Positions 33,690 through 45,234 of a stretch of 64,000 nucleotides of DNA are shown piece by piece. The first letter of the stretch is position 1, and each line of letters starts with the position of its first letter. Both the position numbers and the translations under genes were made by a program. The notes beneath the pieces are model-generated. The model did not search any database, had not been told where the DNA came from, and saw nothing but the letters and a program-made list of their open reading frames with translations. Origin of the DNA: Ontholestes murinus (lineage: Eukaryota > Arthropoda > Insecta > Coleoptera > Staphylinidae); contig OZ018393.1 of the NCBI GenBank assembly GCA_963969525.1, positions 32,958,538 through 33,022,537 on the forward strand, in the 5' to 3' direction.

Positions 33690-35705
33690 ATACAAATAAA
33701 ATTGAAAGAATTGAGGATTTAAATGGATCCGGTTATGGTATAAATAATAGTTTAGTTACTAAATTAAATATTTTTCAAACAAATATCAGAAGAGTAAATA
33801 AAAACTTTGAAACGTTATTCGAATGATTACAAATTAGAAGATTTACTACAATTGCAGCAAATTTAATCAGATTGATGGAACGGTAGTATACTTGTCATAC
33901 AAAATACAACATATACAGTCCATTATTAAAATTGAAAATCTAAGTATTATAAAAATTAGTTTTTCTATTAGTGGTAAACAGTTTGGTTTAAGTGCTATGT
34001 ATCGTCCACCTCAATACGATAAAGTAAGTCTTGTATTGTATTTAAGTTGCAATTCTGATTTATCAAAAAAAAATTCTGTGGAGATACAAACAATAATTTA
34101 TTAGATACAACCAATGAGCATACAAATACATATTTAAATATTTTACATAATAATAGATATCTGTCATGTGTTCACATTCCAACGGGAATAAACTCATGTT
34201 CAGATAATTTTTTTCTTAAATTATGTCCAAATATAATATTTTACCATATGTGTTGCATAGTAACATAACTGATCATAACCCAGTTATTCTTTCGATTGGA
34301 ATAAATAACACAAAAACATTCTCAGACAGAAATAAAACTTTCACAATCAAATATAATATAGAAATAACACAATTTACGCTTGGTTTGTTTTAAATTGTGT
34401 TATTTCTATATTACAAAATGTTTCGCCACGTGCTACATGAGAAACTAGTTCAAGAAATATCAAAAATAATATTAATAATTAATCAAAACTAGAGGAAATA
34501 ATTGCCCTAGAAACGTGGAATGAAACTTTAGAATTATAGGAAGTTGATGAAGCTGAACATAATTTTATTGGTAATTGAGTTTTCGTATAGAGGCTGCAAT
34601 GCAAATAAGACGTATTAAAAATAAACATGGATCACGTCTGGTGTATTACAATCAATCAGAACTAAAGAAATACTGTACAAACAATATGTGAGAAATAAAA
34701 ATAAAAATGAAATAAATCTGACTTATAATAAATATAGGAATAAATTAGATTCAATTATAAAAATGTAAATCTGATTATTTTAAAGATAAAATTATTTCTT
34801 GAGGTGGCATTAAAAAAACTCTGGTCATATCGTTCATGTTATTAAGTGTGAAGAAATTATTGATAACGATGAAAAAATTGCGAATTTTTTACCAAGTACT
34901 TTTGTAGCGTTACTGAGACACTAATACAGAAAATTAACCCAACGAATGATATAACTCTATTACCTTCCATATCTTCCATAAAAGAAAGTTTATTTTTTCA
35001 TTGTCTCTGAAAATAACATATCTCTATGTATAACATCATTATCTAATAATAAAGCACCAGGAAGAGATAACATTACAGCAGAAATATTAAAAACAGTACG
35101 TAGCTACATTTTAAAACCAATAACGCATATTGTAAATATTTATTTAAACCGATTTGTTATGCTTTAATTAAAATGATATCAATGTGTTAAGTTATGCAGA
35201 CGATACAGTAATTATGGTTCGCGGACGAAACTGCTTACAAAATGGAACGAATTCTTAAGAAAATAAAAAATTGGTTGGACCATAACCTCCTTATTCTAAA
35301 AAGTGATAGAACAGCTTTTATGACACTTACACCTAAAAATCTACCTGAAAATTTGACTAAACTAAAAATACATGATATTGCATGCCTAATAGAAACTGTA
35401 GTTGTAATTAAGTTGTTAAAAGAGTGAGTTTTACCAAGTATCTTGGAATTATTATAGATTCCCTAGTTCTTCACTAGTCGCAACATATCAATTATATAGC
35501 AGATAAACTTCGGAGTCTAATATATGTTTTTGTAAAAGTAAAATACATACTATACATACTATAAACCAAATGTTTGTTATATATTTTAGTATTATTCAAT
35601 CAATATTAAGTTAAGGTGTAATTGCTTAGGGAAATTCATCAAAAAAATATATTTCTATGGTGGAAATAGCACAATAGAATATACTTAGAATAACTGTTAA
35701 TTTAT
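33690..35705 (+). pseudogene. LINE relic: endonuclease and RT ends, large deletions
   Basis: Pieces: IENLSIIKISFSISGKQFGL then SAMYRPPQYDK (endonuclease), SNNKAPGRDNITAEILKT (RT block), then after a deletion LSYADDTVIMV, IKNWLDHNLLILKSDRT and FTKYLGIIIDSLV. The YADD pair is present, but the catalytic Asp block upstream is deleted. The element is low in GC. A perfect 22-bp inverted repeat interrupts it at 34355-34412. Confidence 0.7.
34355..34412. repeat. Perfect 22-bp inverted repeat with 14-base loop
   Basis: The arms 34355-34376 and 34391-34412 are exact reverse complements. It lies inside the LINE relic and looks like a local inverted duplication. Confidence 0.85.
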
Positions 35706-35899
35706 ATAATTTAAGTGTATGTTTGTGTATTTTTATATATACATGCATGTTCATATGTAATATTAAATTGTGTCTATTCGGTCTATGGTACAATTAATAT
35801 TAGTTTTAGAAATTAAGTTTTTACGTAAAGTAAAGTCAAAGAATTACTACCATTAGTTTTGTATTTTTAGATTTATTATTGTTTGTAATATTCTTTGGG

Positions 35900-36060
35900 C
35901 CAAATAAATAAATTGGGCCAAACGGATGACAATCAGACGGTGCGAGATCGGGGTGTAGGGTGGACGAGAAGGAGTAGTCCACTGTATTTTTGTGTGTGAA
36001 GACTTCTACTAACACACTAAAGTCGTTTCTTTAATTTTCTAAGAGTAGCACAATATACTT
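35900..36060 (-). pseudogene. mariner transposase C-terminal relic
   Basis: The minus strand reads WTTPSRPPYTPDLAPSDCHP: the third catalytic Asp block of mariner (PPYSPDLAPSDYH). Only this end is recognisable. Confidence 0.6.
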
Positions 36061-36689
36061 CAGAGCTGATCGAATAGAATAACCCTTTTAGAATCCTTTT
36101 AGAGTCCGTAAGCATGGCTTTAACAAACTGAGGGTATGGCTTCAAACTTTTTCTTGGTACGGAAGTGGATGTAGCTCAACTCCATTAATTACCGTTTTGT
36201 TTAGGGTTCAAAGTAATGAACCTATAATAATGTTAAATAAAAAGAATAAAAACCATGTCAACGAATTTTAAGAAAAAATAGACATTTTTATGAATAAAAG
36301 TTAATGTTATCGAAAGAACAAAAACTGTAATGAAAAGTAGCGGCTGGTACTAATTTTTAATGTCAAAGTAAAGTGACAGAACTAAATCATTTTGTTTTTT
36401 CATGGCCTACTAATTACTAAAAGACATTAAATACTGCAAAAAATTTCTCAATTTAAAAAATCTGTAATAAATAAATTTAATAAATAAATGATACACTTAG
36501 AAAGGTAATTATATTCTGTATTTGATGCACTAAAACAGTTAGTTTCTTAAAAAAAAAATGTAAATTTACCATTTGATTTTTTTTTTTTAATTGGCGTAGC
36601 GATTTGTTTTGACAAAGTCCGGAGTTTGTTAGTACATTTCATGATTATTAACATTGCAGAGTCGGGTTCTTCTAAGTTTTATGATACAT

Positions 36690-36893
36690 AGCAAAGAAAA
36701 CATCCTGCAAGAGCATGCAAATCGATGTCTTCATTTCTCAGCAGTTTAAAAGCAGTGATTTCTGTCTGGTCGACACACAACGTTCTGAAGGCTCTAGAAA
36801 AGTGCAGCAACGATGAGTTGGAGAAAAAGCTTGCTGAAAATTCGACACTAATGCGAAAAGAACTTACAAAACAGTTGGAAGTAACGCAGTAAT
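36690..36893 (+). pseudogene. mariner-type N-terminal DNA-binding relic
   Basis: SQQFKSSDFCLVDTQRS and, after a shift, DELEKKLAENSTLMRKEL then TKQLEVTQ. This matches the FKSGDF.L.D..RSGRP...DELE..L.E......EL...L.V.. order of mariner helix-turn-helix regions. It is on the opposite strand from the relic at 35900, so it is probably a separate copy. Confidence 0.55.
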
Positions 36894-37879
36894 AATAATA
36901 TAAAAAATAAATAAAACTCTGTCAAAAGTTGCTTCCATGTTGATCCAATTTAAACTCCCCTTCTTCCTCAGCAAATTCTCTTAAACAAAATAAATTATAC
37001 CTGGGGATAACGATTATCCATTTGGCATGAATTGCACACAAATTTGAGATTCACTAAGTACTTCTCTTAAACTTCCTAAATAATTAACGTATATTAATAA
37101 TACCACAATGTCAGAATAATGTGTGGTCCACAAAATCTACATGTATAATATAAAGAAATCCACTTTCTAGAGTAATGTATTCAAATATAGTCAATAATAT
37201 TGTAACATAGGCAACCGAATGTACATGCAATGTAATGGAGTTGTTGAAAAAGGGTCACTACCATGTACATATTGGCCTATGATTGGTTTCAGCGCCGCAC
37301 TTTCACCAACTAATTATGATTCGAAAGTACCACAACCGTGCGCGAGCAAAATTAAATTGACAATTTTGAAAATAAATAAATATATATATTTTATTTATCA
37401 TAGTGCACGTTATTGGTAAAAATCAAGTCTCTAAATATTTTAGAATTAATGTTAAAAATGTTTAAATATGAATATTATTTTAAATATAAATTTTAACTTT
37501 AGAAAGAGTTATATAAAAAGTGCCAACCCTATGAGGTCTGGAAGTGTCAACAAAAATTAGTTCAATTTTTTCTCTAACTACCTACAAAATTTCGTATCTT
37601 CTTCGTTCAAACATATAAAAATTAAAAACATTAGAAATCAATAAATTGCAATTGTTTCTAATTAAAGTGTATTTCGATGGAATATTGAATAGTTTTTAAA
37701 TACATTTCTGGGCATTATTTATAAAAATTTATACCCAAAACCTAATCTTTAAGAGAAAATGTCTTGATTTGAGTTTCTATCTCTCCATATTCAATTATGA
37801 AATTCATTCACTATCTCACTCCTAGATATATTTTTATAAGAATCGAGATGTTTGCTCAGAGCAAGATGTTCATTTTAAG
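36894..37879. other. No feature seen
   Basis: A less AT-rich patch at 37210-37350 holds two CCAAT-like boxes, but I recognise no gene. Confidence 0.4.
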
Positions 37880-37891
37880 TAGTACAATCTA

Positions 37892-38317
37892 AATAGAACA
37901 TCGGCAATGGATCAATTCTATTTGGAATTTATTCATTCTCGCGACGGCCTTTCACCAGAAAGGACGCGCGTAGTTACGACATAGCTGCACTGATGAGCTG
38001 TGATACAGCGAAACACGTGTCTGCAGATTGTCATTGCATAACACTTTTCGAGGAGCGGTTAAAAAAATGATAACACCACAAAAAAAAATGTTACATCGTG
38101 CTGAATATTATTTCAGACATGTAACGACAGCTAACAGTTATGTCATTCAATGCCTGACGGTGCTTTAGTACGGGGAGTAGTTTTATTAACTGTTAGCTGG
38201 AGTTTTTACAGTAAAATGTAAAACATAAGTGCAGAAATGCTCATACAGAAAATTTAATTTTCTCACTATTAATTATTATTATTAAAACTGCACTAATATT
38301 TCAATATTTAATTTGTA
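37892..38317 (+). mobile_element. Hammerhead-bearing PLE-like short element, single unit
   Basis: A 426-bp insert flanked by the 12-bp duplication TAGTACAATCTA (37880-37891 and 38318-38329). It is one unit of the family found at 8491-9402: 5' part with ATGGATCAATT..., ribozyme at 37985-38026, A-rich stretch, ACATCGTGCTGAATAT, then CGGTGCTTTAGTACGGGGAG, and a 3' end CTGCACTAATATTTCAATAT. It has no reverse transcriptase and no poly(A) tail. A PLE probably supplied mobility. Confidence 0.87.
37985..38026 (+). ncRNA. Hammerhead ribozyme (copy 2)
   Basis: Stem I CTGCA (37985-37989) pairs with TGCAG (38022-38026). The core CTGATGA is at 37990-37996; stem II GCTG/CAGC closes the loop TGATA; GAAA is at 38010-38013; stem III comes from ACACGTGT (38013-38020); cleavage is predicted after C38021. 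All conserved positions are present. It is identical over 42 nt to the minus-strand copy at 8737-8778, although the flanks of the two elements differ at many positions. Confidence 0.9.
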
Positions 38318-38329
38318 TAGTACAATCTA

Positions 38330-39384
38330 TATTTGATTAATTTTCCTCGCCTTTGGTGGTAGATTCGTTCTTCTTCATATTCTCTGTAATAATGGTGGTG
38401 TTGATTATTTATCACATTGCATTCCACTAAGTTTTATGTCAACTTCTTCGAGAGTGCGCTGTTAAAAGAAATAGAAATCCCTTAGGAAAAATATAATAAG
38501 TTGAGTGAGGAGCTTGTGAATGATGAGTTTTGGCTATAAACACTGCCATACCGTTTTTCAATGTTGTAAACAACAAATCAACCGCCATTAATATTTCAAA
38601 AAATACGCGGTCAGCAAAAGATAAATACATCAAACCCCATGGAATAAATAGAGTTCCTGTTGTAGATTCCGTAAATGCTACTATTAAAACAAAAACCAAC
38701 GGAAACCGACCAGAAAAGTAACCGGAAATGGATGGACTACAATCCAACGTTCACGGAGAATCTAGAAGAAAAACATTGTAGGTGACCGTGAAGGAGTCGA
38801 AAGAAGGCCCAAATTCACGAATGTCGACGCCACCTGGCGACAACTAAAGATAAATTGTAGCCCATTTAAATAGTTACATACTACTACTTAATTTAAAGCT
38901 TTAATTAGTTTATGCGTTTATTAACAGTTTATAATTGCTTACAAATGTGGGATCGGCGATCGGTTATGGCTAAAAAGACTTTCAGATTTGGTCAGTGTAT
39001 TTTACGATAAGGCCGAGAAATGTTTAATACATTAAAACCCAGTTTGGGTGCTGTCATTTATGTTAAGAATGGGCCATCATGGTGGTGAAAACTATACATG
39101 TCTCTCTCTAACCAGTAGAGAGAAAGGTATACTTTCAGTGCAACTATTGTTGCCTATATAAAATGTGTGTTTGTAATAATAAAACGTAATACAATTTAAA
39201 TGATTTACACATATTGATAAAATTTAGAAAATTGAAAACTATTAAAGAAAGTAAGAAAATTTAAAAGAATTATTTCTAGCAGTACTGTACTGCCTCTATC
39301 ATGTTATAGCCGCTTCGGCGTGGCGGTCCACGATACGTTCGTATCGAACATTTCCCAATACGCTAACTGCATAAACCATCACCG
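38330..39384. other. No gene recognised
   Basis: A 102-codon minus-strand open frame at 38439-38747 looks hydrophobic but matches nothing I know. A CT-rich hairpin (39088-39135) resembles that at 49627-49677. Confidence 0.4.
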
Positions 39385-39735
39385 AATGACACTATTATAT
39401 AATTTTGCCTTATTTACTACCGATAATTTACTTATTTTGGCTAAGAGAGGATAGATAAATCCGCTATCCGATTTACGTGTTGTTCGAAAAATAATGTAGA
39501 ATCTAAATGTATCCCAAGTATTTTTTATCAGTACTTGTTTGTGATTGAGGCACAACGGAGCAAATACTTCGATCTGTGTATTCTTTTTGTGGAATGCTAT
39601 TGATTCTCATTTATTCGAATCAAGAGATCAGATCAAGTCGGCATGTATTTGCACTTTTTTTAAACCAACCCTTGCATACCAAGAGGCTACGTACACTGTG
39701 GTGTCGTTAGCAAAATCTGTCAAGTAGTTTGTATA
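39385..39735 (-). pseudogene. Jockey-type LINE RT fragment
   Basis: The minus strand reads LTDFANDTTVYVASWYARVG, then LKKVQIHADLI and VFAPLCLNHKQVLIKNTW. This corresponds to the FADDT.VY....VQ.HLD.I.....W block and what follows it. The first Asp of the catalytic pair is Asn. Short and isolated. Confidence 0.6.
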
Positions 39736-40149
39736 TGCGCCCGTCTAGCCAGGGTAAGTTCACTCAGGGGTTGTTAATAAGAGGATATTAGTTGGTGAAA
39801 TGGTCAAGAAATGGCGTTACAGATCTAATTTGCCGGTTTGCCAAGCGTACCCGCACAGTGAGTAATTAGCAGTGTTTTTATGCAGTTTATTATTGTGTTT
39901 TATTTTAGTGCTTAGTGTATATTCTGGTACTGTTAGTGCATTGACATTTGTGGTTGTTTAAGTATGTTTATTCTCAAATCGTAAGTATATGTTAAAAACT
40001 GAGAAGATAAAACTAGGCATAGTTTTCCTCAACCAAATAAAATACGGATATAGAATGTTTTAAGCATTTGATAATTTAGAATAAATAAACATGATGTAAT
40101 TTATGCAACAATAAAAGTTTGCTATATTTATTTTTCTACACCGTGGAAG
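39736..40149. other. No feature seen
   Basis: Nothing recognised. Confidence 0.5.
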
Positions 40150-41351
40150 TAATATTGCCTTCAGCTGTGCCCAAGGTATGGAGAATCAACAGTTGGCTTT
40201 AATTGATATGCCAAATCCACACCATGACAATGTATCATTAAATAATGAGGAAGTTGATATAAATCTTAGTGTACTGGAACGTGATACACAATCAACATCA
40301 CCTTAATAAAGAAGATAATGACAATAACTACGAGTATAAGACTAAAGGCAAGGACAATATATCAAAGAGATTTAAAAAAAGAACATTGTAATACTGAAAA
40401 TAACACAGCTCTGGGAAAACGCCTTGATTATTATGAAAATATGTCTAGAAGTGATATAATGAATATGGCTATATTAGACATAAATCCAATCATGAAGCAT
40501 TTAATAATGAGCTAGTTAAATATGAAGAGATAAAAACCCAAACCAAGACATGTTTTCTTAAAGATATAAACAAAGCGCAAAAAAGTATAGGTTATTTTCA
40601 AAAATATTTAATATGCCGTTAAAAACCTTTTTAAAGAGGATGGTAAGAAAAGTATCTGTAATTCCAGGAAATAATGACATAATATTTGATAGAGTCGAAA
40701 AATTACAAGATCACGAGAAAACATGCTTGTATAGGTATATTCGCAATACTTTATTGAAAAGAAATTTAATTTGGAAGATGAGTGATAGTTAAAAATTAAC
40801 GTATATGTGGAAAGACATTGAAGAAGCATATAATATAGACTAAATGAACTGACAAACATATATTTAAGCACAAAATGTCTAAAAAATTGTTATTGTCATT
40901 GTCAGAGAGGCGAACAAAAAAAGTGCACTAGTAACTAATTTCTTCGATCAATTGTTTGATAGTTGTAATGGCCAAAGTTTATATCCAAAAATGCGAAGAC
41001 CCTAAATTGTGTAGTATAAATCAAAATCTTAATGTAAATGTAAATGGGTATTTTCTACCACCACGATATTTAAGTCAAGATTGCTTAAAAAACTTCTTTG
41101 GTAAAATTCTTCAATAATCAAGACCAAATCAATATCTTGGTGCTAATTCATTCATCAATTCTTATCGAAGTTTATTAGTTAACAATTTGGCTAAAGTACA
41201 CTCAATTGGATGCAACTGTATAGATGATAATTTTTCTAATTTAATTTCAAGAGTTGAACAGTTTATTTCACAAACAAATGATGATTGCCCCGAATACTCG
41301 TTTAAAGCAATAAAAATATTTAGTCCTGCTGCTAAAAATGCTGGGAAATAA
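40150..41351 (+). pseudogene. P-element-like (THAP9-type) transposase relic
   Basis: The C-terminal half is recognisable: LTYMWKDIEEAYNID near 40800, SALVTNFFDQLFDSCNGQ at about 40925-40970, NVNGYFLPPRYLSQDCLKNF then FGKI, and NQYLGANSFINSYRSLLVNN. These match the W.H....Y.LD, FD.LFDS.NG, EN.FG.IR and QF...YR.L..N blocks of P-element and THAP9 transposases. The N-terminal THAP zinc finger was not found. Multiple stops and shifts, and no 31-bp P-type ends were seen. Confidence 0.62.
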
Positions 41352-41446
41352 AAGGTAAAGTTGCTAGATTTCGGTATGACCGCGTGGGTAAGAATGATGC
41401 ACACAACTTAATTGGGGACTTAACTTTTATTCTGGATAACAATTTT

Positions 41447-41476
41447 ACACGTTTCGCTCTTATACGAGGATTCGCC
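41447..41476 (-). ncRNA. Hammerhead-like PLE end motif
   Basis: The minus strand reads GGCGAATC, CTC-GTATAA-GAG (stem II), CGAAAC, GTGT. This is the 3' half of the PLE hammerhead core; the 5' core (CTGATGA) is not preserved. It lies just after the P-like relic and may mark a PLE tail inserted here. Confidence 0.3.
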
Positions 41477-41836
41477 ATACTCATACGTTTTTTTGGGTCA
41501 TGCGCTTTAAACTTATATACGCATTAAATGTGAGCGCTAAACGCAAATACATTACATACCTTCCCACTTAATTTAAAAACTTACAAACACACGAACGGAT
41601 AACAAAAAGTAACAATTTAATACTTTAATCGGTTAGGTTGTTTCCATATACGTTGAGGACGCATGGGCGCATCAGATTCACTTTCCGTGGTTGGTATATA
41701 CCGAGAAGGTATAAGAATATTACTGATAATAAGAATAGATAAAATTTATGTATTCTCAAATTATGGATAATATTACTTAATGAAACAATTGAAAAGGCAT
41801 TTGTATATTATGTATATACGTTTAGTTTATTTCATA

Positions 41837-42016
41837 TAGTCCATCCGTTGGATCTTCCGTCCTACGTCACATAATATCGCTTCGATAAACGACACAAAAA
41901 CATTCAGTCTGATAAAGTAAACCAAATGCGTTAGAAAAAGAACGCACAGTAAAACTTTCGTCGTTTTTTGAAGCGATAGTTTGTGATCTAGGACGGAAGA
42001 TCCAACGGATGGACTA
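41837..42016. mobile_element. 180-bp MITE with about 57-bp inverted ends
   Basis: The ends start TAGTCCATCCGTTGGATCTT and match as reverse complements for about 57 bp with few differences. A TA duplication flanks it (41835-41836 and 42017-42018). There is no coding capacity. The TA target and length fit a Tc1/mariner-mobilised miniature element. Good end identity suggests moderately recent insertion. Confidence 0.85.
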
Positions 42017-42018
42017 TA

Positions 42019-42400
42019 AATACGTTCAAACTAGAGTTGCTTTGATAGACTTGCTATTTGTAATACGCAAATTACATTTGTATCATTTAATATCTGTTGA
42101 GGTATTAGCCAGAGTTTCAATAATTCATTTTGTTTTGTAGTCTTAAGACTTATTGTTGTAGATTTATTTATTCATTTGTTAAAATATTAAATTCTTATTT
42201 AAATATTTTGTAAAATGTGACATTTATAATGGGATATTCTAATAAAAAAGCCTTAAATTAAGACTTACGAAAACAATAAAAATAAAGTCTTTGATCAAAA
42301 GCAAAATGGCATTTGTATGTTATAATATCCGTCATGGTATTAGCCAAAGAAATAGTTTGTTGGAAAACTACGATAGTGCTTTTTTATATTTTATATTTTA
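42019..42400. other. No feature seen
   Basis: Nothing recognised before the Jockey-like scrap at 42404. Confidence 0.5.
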
Positions 42401-42401
42401 T

Positions 42402-42440
42402 AGTGTCGGACCCCTACCGACTAAAACCTATTCTCCGCGA
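42402..42440 (-). repeat. Jockey 3' UTR scrap
   Basis: TGTCGGACCCCTACCGACTA with AAACCT matches the minus orientation of the Jockey 3' UTR hairpin. It stands just upstream of a + strand Jockey ORF1, so it is an opposite-facing fragment. Confidence 0.6.
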
Positions 42441-42469
42441 TGGGTGTTGTGACTAGTTTTTTTTTTTTC

Positions 42470-43395
42470 CAGGCCTCATCCAGCGCCCGGGCAAGGACAA
42501 CCGCGAGCAACGCGCCCGCAACGAATGGTGACGTTAGAGATACCAACTCTAATGCTTCTCAGGCGCCGACAGTAAAACGTGCTCCGCCTATTGTGCTTCG
42601 TTTCAAGCACAATTGGCTAGCGATCTCTTCTAAATTTCACGAACAAGGTGTAAACATCCTAAAGAGTCAGCCTAAACCGTTAGGCATTTATGTCTATACA
42701 GCCGCGCCGGCGGATTTCCGCAAGTCAACAAAGTTTTTGGATAAGGAGGTTCTTCCTTATCATACCTTTGACTTATAGGAGGATAAGCTCCTCAAAGTGG
42801 TTATCAGGGGAATCACATTAAGGTAAAAGATGTGATTTCTCACATCAAAGATGTCCTCAACATTCCGGCCGTAGCTGGCCACCGAATGTTTAGTCGTGAC
42901 GGCCGTCCTTACGAGCTTGTGTACGCCAGATTAGAAAACTCCGAAGAAGGGAAGCAGATCTTCAAACAACAATTTGTTGCGGGCTCCATGTCAAAGCATA
43001 ACCAAAAAGGAAGTCAAACGGCGGTAAATAGTGTCACCGCTGTCAAAAAATTGGGCCCTGCTCAGGCCAATTGCAGAGCCAGCTTTCTCTGTGTGAAATG
43101 CGCAGGCAACCATCATTCTTTGGAGTGCTCCATTGAGGATGACAGTGCGTTTACGCAACTGCAACGTAAGAAGCTATCGAGTTTCCGCTCGAATTACAGA
43201 CAGGAAGGAGTTTCCTTCAAGCAAGCGCTTGGCGATCTTCCGACCGCCGCTCCTCAGTCATCAAGCGCTCCCGTATCGGCTGGACCAGTAAATTGGGCTA
43301 CAATTTTCGAGGATCTTCTTAGAAGAACCTCCAACCAAGCTGAAAGAGACGTTATCAGCCTGGCTTATGCCAGAATGGTTGCAAATGCTGTCTAA
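42470..43395 (+). pseudogene. Jockey ORF1 (gag-like) with zinc knuckle, copy b
   Basis: Low-complexity Ala/Thr/Ser-rich start, then PPIVLRFKHNWLAISSKF and PLGIYVYTAAPADFRKS. A stop and shift near 42778 precede VISHIKDVLNIPAVAGHRMF and the CCHC-type knuckle CVKCAGNHHSLEC. The end is Pro/Ser-rich, then VNWATIFEDLLRRTSNQAER to a stop at 43393-43395. This is the gag-like nucleic-acid-binding protein of Jockey elements. The true start is not preserved. ORF2 follows about 45 bp downstream. Confidence 0.8.
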
Positions 43396-43439
43396 ATTAA
43401 AACCTATGGTTTTAAATCTCACGAAATTTGTCTGATGAC

Positions 43440-45088
43440 CGCCTCTCCTTTTAGAATGCGAACGGACTCTCTGACTGAATCCATGAGCTAGAGAACTTCA
43501 TACACGAGAATGATATTCATTTCATGCTGGTAAATGAATATCATCTCGGTGAACGTCGGCGACCTAGAATTCCGGGTTTTATATCCAAATTCCAAGACCA
43601 CAACAACCATACCCGTTCTGGCGGCACCGCCACCTACGTTGAAAGGGGAATTGACCATGCCCATTTCCCTCCTTACGCTTTCCAGAACCTCGAGGCCACT
43701 GCTATCATAGTAAAATCCGATCTCGGTCTGCTAAAGATCATTTCAGCATACCAATCTTGGAGCAAGCCGTTGCTAGAAGATAATCTAGCCCAAGTATTTT
43801 CTGATAACATGCCCACAATCATGGTCATCTACGTTGAAAGGGGAATTGACCATGCCCATTTCCCTCTAGACGCTTTCCAGAACCTCGAGGCCACTGCTAT
43901 CATAGTAAAATCCGATCTCGGTCCTCTAAAGATCGTTTCAGCATACCAATCTTGGAGCAAGCCGTTGCTAGAAGATGATCTAGCCCAAGTATTTGATATA
44001 ATATCAGACCGGTAGGACACATTAATCCCACGTACTACCCCACAAATGCTCTCTACAGTCCCGACGTGATTGACATAGCCGTTTTCTCAAACATCCACTC
44101 AGACCATGACATTTGGACTTCTGACGATCTGTCCTCCGACCACAACCCAGTAATACTGGACCTTGCGTTCGACACGAGTCGACCTTTAAGAGAGGTTAAA
44201 TCCACCAATTGTCTAAAATACAGGCGAAAGGTTGAGCAGTTCATCTTCCCTCTTCAGATCATCAGATCTAAAGCAGACCTCGAGGCAGAAGTTGATAAGC
44301 TCTCTGTAGCAATACAATCCGCTGTAAACGAGTCAACGACGAGCAGAATCACCGTCACGGTCACGTTTATACCGAATCCGACAAATCTGGACGCGCTAGA
44401 GACTTAATTCTCCCCAAATCCGAGCGATAACTCCGACTTCATCGAAGAAGTTACAAAATCCGTCAATAAACATAGCTAATTCTAATAACCGTAAGTAGAT
44501 CTGCCAACCGGCCACCGCAGAAGAGCTAAACGAGTTTATAAAACAGCTCAAACTGCGTAAAGCTCCGGGAATCGACGGAATCTCCACCGCGATGGTTAAA
44601 AACCTCACCCGCAAGGATAGATGCGCGCTCCTAAACATCGCAAATCATCTCTCCTGCCCTCGAGTTATCGTCCCATTAGTTTGCTCAGCGTGTTAGGTAA
44701 ACTGATAGAAAAGATTCTGCTGAGTTGTATTTCGGTTTTTCTCGAAGACCAAAATATAATCCCTGATTCGCAAGCTGGCTTCAGGGCCGGCATGTCCACT
44801 CTTCACCAACTTTCCAGGATGACCGAGTTCATCGCAGAGGGCTTTTCAATTTCCGCAGTCTTCCTCGACATCTCAAAAGCATTCGACAAGGTCTGGCACG
44901 ATGGTCTCATCTATAAGATGATCAATTTAAACTTCCCCGACTATCTGATAATAATCACGCACGACTTTCTTCGTGACAGATGTCGTTCCGATGCAATATT
45001 AACAATACGTTATCTACCGAGCGTAAGATTTGTGCAGGCGTACCACAGGGCTCTGCCCTGTCCCCGATACTGTACAACATCTACACCA
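43440..45088 (+). pseudogene. Jockey ORF2 (endonuclease and partial RT), copy b
   Basis: Endonuclease pieces: LVNEYHLGERRRPRIPGF, SGGTATYVERGIDHAHFPP, then a 195-bp internal duplication, and SSDHNPVILDLAF (catalytic SDH). A deletion removes the linker. RT pieces: KLRKAPGIDGISTAMVKNL, SYRPISLLSVLGKLIEKI, AVFLDISKAFDKVWHDGL (catalytic Asp) and GVPQGSALSPILYNIYT. The copy stops abruptly at about 45088, before the YADD block, where a PLE fragment begins. Frameshifts lie near 44400, 44630 and 44980. Confidence 0.85.
43635..44000 (+). repeat. Tandem duplication (195-bp period) in the endonuclease
   Basis: Segment 43635-43804 recurs at 43830-43996 with only a handful of base differences. Each copy encodes YVERGIDHAHFP and VSAYQSWSKPLLED or close variants. 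Confidence 0.92.
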
Positions 45089-45234
45089 GGTCGTCGGGGG
45101 TCGTCACTTTTATTGAAATTATCGGTATGTTTTTCTATTTCGATTGCCTCGCAGATAATTCTCTTGGTGAAATGGTTTAATACTGCGATGGATGGCTTGT
45201 AGTCGAAATTTAAAAATCTGAAACGATAAGATTC
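45089..45234 (-). pseudogene. Penelope-like C-terminal fragment abutting Jockey
   Basis: The minus strand reads VLNHFTKRIICEAIEIEKHT then DNFNKSDDPRRPG. It matches the catalytic-Glu end of the PLE frame at 13525 (NFHERIIREAIEIEKNP...NKRDDGSRLP) from a related family. It joins Jockey copy b directly at about 45088 and a LINE-X fragment near 45235. Confidence 0.72.

Noticed and set aside
38439..38747. 102-codon hydrophobic minus-strand frame
   Set aside because: It looks membrane-like but matches no family I know, has no splice or promoter support, and AT-rich reverse frames readily look hydrophobic.
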